A stretch of DNA of 17,682 nt from positions 1 through 17,682 of the forward strand of contig BNVG01000031.1 of assembly GCA_025997935.1 (NCBI GenBank), in the 5' to 3' direction. Below, in pieces: positions 1 through 7,255 of the stretch. The notes beneath the pieces are model-generated. The model saw only the letters and a list, made by a program, of their open reading frames with translations. It searched no databases and was not told the DNA's origin. Each line of letters opens with the position of its first letter. Position 1 is the first letter of the stretch. The DNA is from Synergistales bacterium. Its GTDB lineage: Bacteria > Synergistota > Synergistia > Synergistales > Aminobacteriaceae. A program made the position numbers and the translations under genes.

Positions 1-582
1 ATATACGCCACGGCGTTGCTCATCCCGGCGTTGTTCGACCCCGCCACCCTGAAAGCCTTGGCCAGAAGCGCGCATGACGACCATTCACTCTTAGGGTCGG
101 TCGTAAACTCTATCGAGGAAGCCGGAATATCAGTCATTCCATATTATCAGATTCTGCCGGAGTTCTTAGCGAGCGAGGGACGCATGACAGGAAGAGAGCC
201 AAGCGTTAAAGAGAAATACGATATAGAGTGCGGAGAAGCGACGCTTCGCGTGACGCTTCCGCTCTCGTTTGGTCAGTCCGTGGTCGTGGCGGACGGCGCG
301 GTTGTGGCCGTCGAGGCGATAGAGGGAACCGACGCCATGATAGAGCGCGCGGGGGCTTTAGTCAAAAAAGGCGTCCTCATAAAGATGATGCGAACAGACC
401 AGGACGCGCGTTACGATATACCGACAGTCGGCCCAATCACGATGACGCGCATGGCCTCCGCAGGGCTTACGTGTTTGGCCGTCGAGTCTAAGCGCACTCT
501 TATTTTGGAGCCTCAGGAGACGTTTTCTCTGGCCGATAAGCATAACATCGCCATTTGGGGGCTGCCATGTCGGTCTTTGTGA
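1..582 (+). CDS. lpxI: UDP-2,3-diacylglucosamine pyrophosphatase LpxI, C-terminal part (5' end outside window)
   Basis: LpxI hydrolyses UDP-2,3-diacylglucosamine to lipid X and UMP, the step before LpxB in lipid A synthesis, and replaces LpxH in many diderms. The reading frame is open from base 1 with no stop, so the gene begins outside the window; about 193 of the usual roughly 270 residues are present. LpxI-type blocks visible in order are HDDHSLLGSV, the region IPYYQILPEFLASEGRMTGR, VVVADGAVVAVEAIEGTDAM, the metal-site block IKMMRTDQDARYDIPTVGP with its QDxRxDxPT core, and a C-terminal LAVESKRTLIL segment. The usual KPxQD is RTDQD here, a mild variation. The stop lies 16 nt inside lpxB, so the two genes are probably translationally coupled. 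Family assignment rests on recalled motifs and is firm; the true start cannot be seen. Confidence 0.9.
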   Translation: MYATALLIPALFDPATLKALARSAHDDHSLLGSVVNSIEEAGISVIPYYQILPEFLASEGRMTGREPSVKEKYDIECGEATLRVTLPLSFGQSVVVADGAVVAVEAIEGTDAMIERAGALVKKGVLIKMMRTDQDARYDIPTVGPITMTRMASAGLTCLAVESKRTLILEPQETFSLADKHNIAIWGLPCRSL

Positions 583-1691
583 GTTGCGGCGAGGTCAGCG
601 GGGACATCTACGCCGCCGACCTCATAACGGAACTGCTCAGGGCGCGGCCTCACTTTGAGGGTGAGATCTGGGGCATGATGGGGCCGCTTGGGGAGCGCGC
701 CGGGGGAACGGCCGTTTGGAGCTACGAAGAGCTCAAGATAATGGGCTTTGTCGAAGCGCTTCCGGCTCTTCCGCGCGTTATGCGGTTGCGAAGGGCTATG
801 ATAAAAGAAATCCTACAAAAATTGCCCGACGCTGTAGTGGTTATAGACAGCCCGGACTTTCATATTTTATTGGCTCGTAGCCTGCGGAGCGCGGGGTACA
901 AGGGGCTTGTGGTCTTCTTGGTGACGCCGACGGTCTGGGCTTGGCGGGAGGGGCGCGTAAAATGGCTACGCAAAATTTTCGACCTCTGCCTACCCCTTTT
1001 CTCGTTCGAGCATGATTTTCTGAGCGAGCGCGGGGTGCGCTCCCGCTGGGTGTCTCATCCGCTCGTGGACGCGTTCACCGACTACAAGCCGCCGGATGAG
1101 TTAGCGGCGCGATACAGAGGTGAACGAGTCGTGGCGCTGATGCCGGGCAGCAGAAACTACGGCGTCAAAAACCATACAGACCAGCTCATCTCGGCGGCAA
1201 AGTTGCTTATAGACGAAGACAGCGGCCTTCTTCCGGTTTTCTCCATATCGTCCGGTCTCTCCGTATCCCTTAAACGCGAACTCACAACACGCTTGTCGGG
1301 CTTCGAGACGTGGGACGGAGAAGGCCGCGATCTGATGGCCGTGTCGGAGGCCGTCGCGGGGGTAAGCGGAACCGTCTCGGTCGAGGCCATGTTGCTCAAG
1401 CGGTTTATGGTGGTTATTTACAACGTCAAAGGTCTGTCGCTCCTCATAGCGCGCGCGCTTATCCGTACGCCCTTCATTTCGATACCGAACCGCCTGACGG
1501 ACGCGCCGATTTTTCCCGAGCTCATGAACAAATCTCCCGAGCGCGTCGTGGAGGAGCTTCACGCCTACCTTGACGACGACGCGATAAGAGCCGAAAAAAA
1601 CGCGCGCATGGATATGGCGAAGCGCGCGATGGGGCCGGGCGGAGCGGCGAAGTTCTGGATAAAAGAGATTTTGGAGGCCGGAGGGTTATGA
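567..1691 (+). CDS. lpxB: Lipid-A-disaccharide synthase LpxB (GT19)
   Basis: LpxB condenses lipid X with UDP-2,3-diacylglucosamine to give the tetraacyl disaccharide 1-phosphate on the cytoplasmic face of the inner membrane. The product has 374 residues, normal for the family. Family landmarks are SCGEVSGD near residues 5-12, VVIDSPDF, VTPTVWAWREGR, a SHPLVD segment (commonly GHPL), the LMPGSR loop, the donor-site segment SGTVSVEAM, and IPNRLTDAPIFPEL near the end. I chose the ATG at 567 because the protein then starts directly at the family's N-terminal strand (MSVFVSCGEVSGD). An upstream in-frame TTG at 555 would only add four residues. The start overlaps lpxI by 16 nt, and the stop overlaps the next ATG (ATGA at 1688-1691), so this is one operon. 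The protein is expected to be peripheral at the inner membrane. Confidence 0.95.
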   Translation: MSVFVSCGEVSGDIYAADLITELLRARPHFEGEIWGMMGPLGERAGGTAVWSYEELKIMGFVEALPALPRVMRLRRAMIKEILQKLPDAVVVIDSPDFHILLARSLRSAGYKGLVVFLVTPTVWAWREGRVKWLRKIFDLCLPLFSFEHDFLSERGVRSRWVSHPLVDAFTDYKPPDELAARYRGERVVALMPGSRNYGVKNHTDQLISAAKLLIDEDSGLLPVFSISSGLSVSLKRELTTRLSGFETWDGEGRDLMAVSEAVAGVSGTVSVEAMLLKRFMVVIYNVKGLSLLIARALIRTPFISIPNRLTDAPIFPELMNKSPERVVEELHAYLDDDAIRAEKNARMDMAKRAMGPGGAAKFWIKEILEAGGL

Positions 1692-2806
1692 GGGTTTCGA
1701 TTTTGAGCAACGGGCCCGGCGAGCTTTGGGGGTGGGTGAGGCCGGTCGCGGCGGAACTCAGGCGGCGGGAGCATTCGGTTTCGCTTTGGCTACTTCCGTG
1801 CCAGTACGCGTCGGGGCACGAGAGGCGCGTAGCTTCGGAGTTCGGGGTCGACAAACTCGACGGGCCGGACAGCGCGGGAGCGACCTGGCGCGCCATGAAA
1901 TGGGAGAAAACCGACTGCGTCGCACAGCTCGGCGGAGACCTGATGTTCGGACGTCACTTGGCGGACGTCGCCAAAGCGCCGCTTTTCTGTTACGCGTACG
2001 GATACAAAAAAGGTATGAAACACGCGCGGGTCTTCACGGCTGTAAATTCTATGGCTTGCGATATAAACGCGCGCGCTTCGCATAGCGCGCGCGTCATCGG
2101 AGACTTGGTAAAAGACTCTTTGTCCATGGAAATAGAGACCTTCAGATGGGAGGGAGAGAATCGTCTGCTTTTGCTCCCGGGCAGCCGCGCCGCTATCAGA
2201 AGCGCCGTGCTGCCCTGGATGGCCGAAATAACGCGGCACTTGAAACGCGCGGTCGCCGCCGTTCAGATAAGAACTCTGTTTTCGCCATTTGTGCCGGACG
2301 GCGAGTTTGCGGAATGGCGCGACGCCGGTTTATCCCCCTTCCGAGCGCCGTCAGGTTGCGCTATGAAAGCCGCTGACTACGCCCTGACCCAACCCGGGAC
2401 AAACACCCTCGAAATGATGCACTGTGGCCTTCCGGCTCTCGTGGCCGCGCCTCATGATTTTCTGAAAGTCGTTCCGGTGAGCGGCGTAGCCGGAATTTTA
2501 AGCGGCGTTCCGCTTTTGGGGCCGTATCTGAAAAAACGCGCTTTGCAAAGGGGACTCAGACGTTACGGCGGCTTTATGTCATGGCCTAACCGCTTGGCCG
2601 AGTCCCCCGTGATGGATGAAATCACGGGGGACGTCACGCCAAAAGACATAGCCCAAAAAATAGCTCAGGCCCTGAACGACCGTGAAAAACTAAAACGAAC
2701 GCGAGAGACGCTCCTGTCCATTTCGAGGGAAGAGGACGAGGGGCGCGACAAAAGCGCCGCCGCGCTTTTTTGCGACGCCTTGGAAAGCGCCTGCGGCGGA
2801 GCCTGA
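1688..2806 (+). CDS. LpxB-related glycosyltransferase (paralogue of LpxB)
   Basis: A 372-residue protein of GT-B shape that resembles LpxB but is clearly distinct from it. Seen: an N-terminal nucleotide-sugar-fold strand with SNGPGELWGWVRP near residues 7-19 where LpxB has its GExSGD block, the loop LLLLPGSRAAI, and a donor-site-like segment TQPGTNTLEMMHCGLPALVAAP that parallels LpxB's SGTxxxE region. Proteins of this kind are often labelled lipid-A-disaccharide synthase-related. The substrate is unknown; a role in core or lipid A modification is inferred only from the operon. Start and stop are coupled to lpxB by ATGA. It carries two perfect inverted repeats inside the coding sequence (2067-2094 and 2602-2632). 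I see no Rho-independent terminator directly after the stop. Confidence 0.75.
   Translation: MRVSILSNGPGELWGWVRPVAAELRRREHSVSLWLLPCQYASGHERRVASEFGVDKLDGPDSAGATWRAMKWEKTDCVAQLGGDLMFGRHLADVAKAPLFCYAYGYKKGMKHARVFTAVNSMACDINARASHSARVIGDLVKDSLSMEIETFRWEGENRLLLLPGSRAAIRSAVLPWMAEITRHLKRAVAAVQIRTLFSPFVPDGEFAEWRDAGLSPFRAPSGCAMKAADYALTQPGTNTLEMMHCGLPALVAAPHDFLKVVPVSGVAGILSGVPLLGPYLKKRALQRGLRRYGGFMSWPNRLAESPVMDEITGDVTPKDIAQKIAQALNDREKLKRTRETLLSISREEDEGRDKSAAALFCDALESACGGA
2067..2094. repeat. Perfect 11-bp GC-alternating inverted repeat inside a CDS
   Basis: ACGCGCGCGCT at 2067-2077 is the exact reverse complement of AGCGCGCGCGT at 2084-2094, separated by the 6-nt loop TCGCAT. It lies in frame within the LpxB-like gene, where it encodes NARASHSAR. 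The alternating CG tract could extrude as a hairpin in mRNA. No T-run follows it, so it is not a classical terminator. Confidence 0.8.
2602..2632. repeat. Perfect 12-bp inverted repeat inside a CDS
   Basis: GTCCCCCGTGAT at 2602-2613 is the exact reverse complement of ATCACGGGGGAC at 2621-2632, with a 7-nt loop GGATGAA. It lies in the 3' third of the LpxB-like gene and encodes SPVMDEITGD. The stem would be very stable in mRNA. No T-tract follows on either strand, so a pause or stability role is more likely than termination. Confidence 0.85.
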
Positions 2807-2955
2807 GGGCAAGCGCGAAAGCAAAGTGGAGGTTTCTTGTTACATTAAATATATAAAATGCAAACTTTTTATCATTTTTACTATATAAAACGCGTATAAT
2901 CTTGATAAAATAGATATATAATCTATAAATAAAATCACAGAGGAGCGCGTTTGAC
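2807..2955 (+). promoter_or_regulatory. AT-rich intergenic region with candidate -10 boxes and an SD for the AAA ATPase gene
   Basis: The composition shifts abruptly from GC-rich operon DNA to AT-rich sequence. Two TATAAT hexamers occur at 2895-2900 and 2917-2922, but neither has a convincing TTGACA-like partner at 16-18 bp, so the promoter is only tentative. AGAGGAG at 2939-2945 is a Shine-Dalgarno sequence 10 nt before the ATG at 2956. I found no good terminator for the lpx operon here. Confidence 0.4.
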
Positions 2956-4305
2956 ATGAAACGAAATTTAATCGAATATCTCATAGCGTGGAAGGAAAGA
3001 CCCGATAAAAAGCCGCTCATCATCAAGGGCGTGCGTCAATGCGGCAAAACTTATCTGCTACGGGAGTTTGGCGAGCGGTATTACAACGATGTCGCCTACT
3101 TCAATTTCGAGGGCGCGGACGCGTTGCAATCACGGTTTGACGGAGACTTAGACGTGTCGCGCATTATCGCGGAGCTTGGGATATTGCGTAAAAAAGCGAT
3201 TTTGCCGCGTGAAACGTTGGTTATATTTGACGAGATTCAGTTTTGCAACCGCGCCCTTGCCTCGCTCAAATATTTCTGTGAGAACGCGCCCGAGTATCAC
3301 ATCGTCTGCGCCGGATCGCTTTTGGGTATCGCGCTGTCAAAGCCGCTTTCTTTCCCGGTGGGCAAAGTAGAGTTTTTGACTCTGCGCCCAATGAGTTTTT
3401 ATGAATTTTTGCTTGCCAACGGTGAGGAAATGCTCTGCGAATATCTGGAAAACCTGCCTCTCAGCGATAAAATATCGGACTTGTTTATGAATAAATTAGA
3501 AGGGTATTTAAGAACTTATTATATCGTCGGCGGTATGCCGGAAGCCGTAGCGACGTGGGTCGTCACAAAAGACGTTGAAAAATTGGAAGCGATTCAGCAA
3601 AAAATACTGGATAGTTATGAACTTGATTTCGCAAAACACGCGCCCATTAAGGATTTCCCGAAACTGACCGCCATTTGGCGTTCCATCCCCGAACAACTCG
3701 CGAAGGAAAACAGTAAATTTATATTCAGTCAGGTGAAAAAAGGGCTTAGGGCAAAGGATTTAGAAGACGCGTTAGAATGGCTTTTGAGCGCCGGGCTGGC
3801 GCGTAAAGTCGCAAAAATCGAGAAGCCGTTTATGCCGTTATCCGCGTATGCCGACCAAAGTTTTTTCAAGTTGTATATGGCTGACGTCGGACTGCTCCGT
3901 AAAATGTCGCGCCTACCGGCCACCGCGCTCTTGGGAAAAAGCGAGGTCTACAAAGAATTTAAGGGTGCGCTCACCGAAAACTACGTTCTGTGTGAGCTTG
4001 TGAATTTATATGGAGTGTCTCCGTTCTACTGGAAATCCATAAACACGGCGGAAGTAGATTTTATCATCCAAAACGAGATGGACATTGTGCCGATTGAGGT
4101 AAAATCGGAACGCAACGAACGCGCGCGGTCGCTTACCGAATACCGCAGAAAATATGAGCCGCGCGTATCTGTGATCACGTCAATGGCATATTTGGGCGGC
4201 CGCCACGTTCCGCTGTACATGCTGTGGAATTTGAAAAATATGATTCAACCCCCAAACTCCACCACCGTCACGCCGTATCCGCCCTCGCTTATGTCGCCCA
4301 AGTGA
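2956..4305 (+). CDS. AAA ATPase with C-terminal DUF4143 / PD-(D/E)XK-like domain
   Basis: A 449-residue protein of the AAA_14 plus DUF4143 family, common as accessory genes in gut and oral anaerobes and of unknown cellular role. Seen: Walker A GVRQCGKT at residues 25-32, Walker B LVIFDE at 88-93, a sensor-like AGSLLG near 119-124, and a nuclease-like C-terminal fold with AEVDFI near 365-370 followed by IEVKSE near 380-385, the D...ExK pattern of PD-(D/E)XK enzymes. Relatives normally end just after a segment like VPLYMLWNL. Here a tail of about 19 residues (431-449, rich in Pro, Ser and Thr) is encoded antisense to the 3' end of mutS2. The AT-rich leader and the extended tail suggest insertion of a foreign gene beside mutS2. 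Whether it cuts DNA is unknown. Confidence 0.85.
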   Translation: MKRNLIEYLIAWKERPDKKPLIIKGVRQCGKTYLLREFGERYYNDVAYFNFEGADALQSRFDGDLDVSRIIAELGILRKKAILPRETLVIFDEIQFCNRALASLKYFCENAPEYHIVCAGSLLGIALSKPLSFPVGKVEFLTLRPMSFYEFLLANGEEMLCEYLENLPLSDKISDLFMNKLEGYLRTYYIVGGMPEAVATWVVTKDVEKLEAIQQKILDSYELDFAKHAPIKDFPKLTAIWRSIPEQLAKENSKFIFSQVKKGLRAKDLEDALEWLLSAGLARKVAKIEKPFMPLSAYADQSFFKLYMADVGLLRKMSRLPATALLGKSEVYKEFKGALTENYVLCELVNLYGVSPFYWKSINTAEVDFIIQNEMDIVPIEVKSERNERARSLTEYRRKYEPRVSVITSMAYLGGRHVPLYMLWNLKNMIQPPNSTTVTPYPPSLMSPK

Positions 4306-6614
4306 TACTCCGACACGTATTTCAGACGGGCGCAAAGAGCGTGTACCTCGCGGCGCAGTATTCCCTCCCCGCGCCCGTGTATGACAAGGACGCTCGAATA
4401 TCCGGCTCTGTAAGCCCTGTCGAGGTAGCTCATAACAAGGGGCACGGCCTCGTCGACGTTCATGCCGCGAACCATCACCGAGCTCGGCACGGACTCGGCT
4501 CTCTTGAGCGCGGACGTATCTGCGGGCGGGGTTGCTACCTTAGCTGTTTTTTTGGTCTCGACAAGCTGCGAAACGGGAACTTCCACGCGCATAGGCCCGG
4601 CTATGAGCATAGCCTTGCCGCTCTTTATGGATTCGATAACCCCGACTATGCCGCTACCGGCGACGCAAACCGTCACGCCGGCGCGAGGCTCGAAAGCCTC
4701 AGGCCTTGCGCTTTCGAGCTCACGCGCCACGCGCTTGGCCTGCCGCGCCTCGAGCCCTTTTATAATTTTTTGAATGTCTTTTTGCTTACCGCTCAATTCT
4801 TTATGCGCCGCCGATTTGGCGGCCTCCTCCATGCCTCTTATAAGTTCACGCGACGTTCCCTCGGCCTTAGACAGTAAATCCAGCGCCCGCTTGTCGGCCG
4901 CCTCCATTATTTTATCTTTTTGAAACTCTATCTCCGCAATTCTGTCCTCGTAATTTTTCCTGAGTCTGCCCACCTCGGCGCGCTCTTTGTCCATTTCGCG
5001 CTCCATTTTATCTATGACGGCGCGTCGTTCGTTCAACTCCCCCATCAGCTCCTCGACCGACGCCTCGCGCTCTTTGAGAGAGGCGAAAGCGCGTTTCAAG
5101 ACGTTCTCAGGCATTCCCCACCTACGGGCGATAAGGAGCGCGTTGCTCTTGCCCGGCACACCCATAAGCAGGCGATATGTCGGCGCTAAATTTTCGGAGT
5201 CGAACTCCATGCTCGCGGTTTCAACCGAGTGCGTCATCAGGGCGTATTGTTTTATCGGGTTGTGGTGCGTGGAGGCAAGCGTCAGTGTATGGCGCTCGCG
5301 AAAGGTATCCAATATAGCCACGCCCAAAGCCGCGCCCTCGTGGGGGTCGGTCCCCGCGCCAAGCTCGTCCAGCAAAACAAGAGACTTGCTGGTCGCTGAT
5401 TTCAGGATCTCCACGATATTTTTGAGGTGCGCGCTGAACGTCGACAGGTTCTGCTCTATGCTCTGCTCGTCTCCTATGTCGGCGTAGACCGCGTCTATAT
5501 TCCCAATCAATGAGCCGTCGCGAGAAGGGATAGGCAAACCCGCCCAGGCAAGCGCCACACAAAGCCCCGCGGTTTTCAGCACGACTGTTTTTCCGCCGGT
5601 GTTGGGGCCGGTTATCACAAGAGTCGTGAAGTCAGCGCCGCCGCAGTGGACATCCACGGGAACCGCCGCGTCGCGCAACAGCGGATGTCTGCCCCCGACA
5701 ATGCGAAACCGCGTGGCGCGGGACAGTTCCGGCAGAGTCCAGTGTTTTTTTCTCATGACCTCAAGAGACGCGAAAAGCAAGTCCATAGCGCCAAGCGCGC
5801 TCTCGGCGTCCATAATGGCGCGTTCCCGAGCCAAGACTTTGCGGGTAAGCCCCATCAAGATGAGGATCTCCTCGTCATGCTCGTCCTTCGTCAAAAGCAT
5901 GAGGCGGTTGTTCACGGACGACAATATTCGCGGCTCCATGTAGACGGAGTTGCCGGACGTCGACCTGTCCACCAGAAGCCCGGGGAAACGGTTGACGTAC
6001 TCCTGACGCACGAGCAACAGAAACCGCCCGTCTCGCCAGGCGAGGCTACGTTCCTGGAGCATATTCAAAATATTGGGGTCGTCCATAAGGCGAAGGGCGG
6101 TTTTGCGCCCGGTACGCTTTAGAGTCTCAAGTTCGTTCCTTATCTCCAAAAGGCGCGGCGACGCGTTGTCCGATAAGCGCCCGGCGTCCTCTAACACGGC
6201 CAGCTCGTCCAGCTCGGACGCAAAGTCGCGCACACGCCGCGCCAACGAGGCGAACGCGGGGTACTCCGCCTCGAAGTCTATGAGCGCGGTTTTGGTTTTC
6301 ATGGCGAGGTCGAGGAGCGAGCGAATTTTCAGTAGCTCCTCACCCAAAAGAAGCCCGCTTCGTTTCGCCTGTGGGAACAGGCCGGTCACGGTCACGGCGC
6401 TGCCGTTCCACGGAAGCCACCTGTCGCCGTTTTTGTCGGAGCAGTCGCGCCAAGATGTGAGGAGCGCGCGACGGGCCTCGAGTTGTTCAAACGTATCGCA
6501 GGGCAGAAGCTCGGATAAAGTCTTTTCCCCAAGCTCCCCCCTAAGGCTTTCGGCAAATGGAAAAAGCGATTTCTCAAACTCTAAGAGGCGAAGCGTGGAT
6601 TCCGATATAAACAT
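4245..6614 (-). CDS. mutS2: MutS2 ATPase with C-terminal Smr domain
   Basis: MutS2 proteins suppress recombination in some bacteria and split or rescue collided ribosomes in others. The 789-residue product shows the MutS-like core, Walker A GPNTGGKT at 336-343, Walker B LVLLDE at 412-417 with GAGTDP after it, an ASTHH segment near 447, a long charged coiled coil about 505-635, a small beta domain about 640-690, and an Smr domain from about 712. The Smr HGxG site is present (HGRGEGILR, 746-754). However, the LDLR motif that normally opens the Smr domain reads VMVRG (713-717), so the acidic residue implicated in nuclease activity is replaced by Met. ATG at 6614; only 6 nt separate it from the CvpA-like gene upstream, so they are cotranscribed. 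Its 3' end overlaps the oppositely oriented ATPase gene by 61 nt. Confidence 0.95.
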   Translation of the reverse strand: MFISESTLRLLEFEKSLFPFAESLRGELGEKTLSELLPCDTFEQLEARRALLTSWRDCSDKNGDRWLPWNGSAVTVTGLFPQAKRSGLLLGEELLKIRSLLDLAMKTKTALIDFEAEYPAFASLARRVRDFASELDELAVLEDAGRLSDNASPRLLEIRNELETLKRTGRKTALRLMDDPNILNMLQERSLAWRDGRFLLLVRQEYVNRFPGLLVDRSTSGNSVYMEPRILSSVNNRLMLLTKDEHDEEILILMGLTRKVLARERAIMDAESALGAMDLLFASLEVMRKKHWTLPELSRATRFRIVGGRHPLLRDAAVPVDVHCGGADFTTLVITGPNTGGKTVVLKTAGLCVALAWAGLPIPSRDGSLIGNIDAVYADIGDEQSIEQNLSTFSAHLKNIVEILKSATSKSLVLLDELGAGTDPHEGAALGVAILDTFRERHTLTLASTHHNPIKQYALMTHSVETASMEFDSENLAPTYRLLMGVPGKSNALLIARRWGMPENVLKRAFASLKEREASVEELMGELNERRAVIDKMEREMDKERAEVGRLRKNYEDRIAEIEFQKDKIMEAADKRALDLLSKAEGTSRELIRGMEEAAKSAAHKELSGKQKDIQKIIKGLEARQAKRVARELESARPEAFEPRAGVTVCVAGSGIVGVIESIKSGKAMLIAGPMRVEVPVSQLVETKKTAKVATPPADTSALKRAESVPSSVMVRGMNVDEAVPLVMSYLDRAYRAGYSSVLVIHGRGEGILRREVHALCARLKYVSEYHLGDISEGGYGVTVVEFGG

Positions 6615-6620
6615 GCTCAG

Positions 6621-7223
6621 TTATTGCTGTAGCGAAGGGTACGCATTCATCATTTCGGACAGGGAAGGCAAGGGCAAAGAAGGCAAGGAAATCTCTTCCA
6701 TATCCGCGTTTTTTCTTTGCAGCTGGCTCAAGTCAATCCAGCCTTTTTCCGACAACAGGCGCAGTACCGGCGGCCACGCAACGGCGGCCCCCCTCATAAC
6801 AACGCTGTCTTTCATCCAGCCACTCGGAATGACCGGAAAAATAGACGACACACCGTAAATGGCCACCAAGATAACAAACGCGCGCGCGGCTCCCGACACC
6901 GCGCCAAGAGCATGGTCAAGAAACGACAGGTTCGCCACGCGGACAACGCTGTGCAAAATTTTGGTTATTAGCGCAAAAACCATCGACACCACTATAAAGA
7001 TAACGGCCGCACATGTCACCTCATAGACAGTCCTGTCCATAATGTCGTAGTACCGCATACAAAAATCGGTGAGGTCGCGCGCGTACCTCCAGCCGCAAAA
7101 CGCGCTGACCAGAAGCCCCAGAAGCGACATTATCTCCCCCGTCAGGCCGCGCATCAGGCCTCTGAACATAAAGAAAGCCGTCACACAGGCGAAAGCGATG
7201 TCGAAAATATGGTAAAATTCCAT
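6621..7223 (-). CDS. CvpA family membrane protein
   Basis: A 200-residue inner-membrane protein of the CvpA (colicin V production) family. Seen: four hydrophobic helices at about residues 5-21, 28-46, 68-88 and 108-130, an RGLMRGLTGE motif between the first two, and LDHALGAVSGAARAF before the fourth, matching the family's LDR-LG-GxxxG pattern. The C-terminal tail of about 60 residues is soluble and rich in Leu, Pro and Ser. CvpA-like genes often sit directly before mutS2, as here (6-nt gap). The exact function is unknown; roles in envelope homeostasis are reported in enterobacteria. The ATG at 7223 has no obvious SD, and the region before it is occupied by a palindromic repeat that includes the lysS stop codon. 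Confidence 0.85.
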   Translation of the reverse strand: MEFYHIFDIAFACVTAFFMFRGLMRGLTGEIMSLLGLLVSAFCGWRYARDLTDFCMRYYDIMDRTVYEVTCAAVIFIVVSMVFALITKILHSVVRVANLSFLDHALGAVSGAARAFVILVAIYGVSSIFPVIPSGWMKDSVVMRGAAVAWPPVLRLLSEKGWIDLSQLQRKNADMEEISLPSLPLPSLSEMMNAYPSLQQ

Positions 7224-7231
7224 GACTGAAA

Positions 7232-7255
7232 CGGACGACGGTTTGTCGCCCCTAC
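7232..7255. repeat. REP-like palindrome, copy B (overlaps lysS stop codon)
   Basis: Read on the - strand it begins GTAGGGGCGAC, followed by a 5-nt spacer and GTCGTCCG. GGGCGAC pairs with GTCGTCC through one G.T position. It matches copy A at 8817-8842 over GTAGGGGCGAC exactly, and over the second arm except for one base; the loop is two bases shorter. The TAG of GTAGGGG is the lysS stop codon. Confidence 0.7.

Noticed and set aside
555..566. Upstream TTG as lpxB start
   Set aside because: Adds four residues not seen in LpxB N-termini; ATG 567 begins at the conserved first strand.
4224..4877. Long + strand open frame opposite mutS2
   Set aside because: It lies wholly antisense to the Smr and coiled-coil region of mutS2 after its first bases, has no SD and no family-like sequence; typical shadow of a GC-biased gene.
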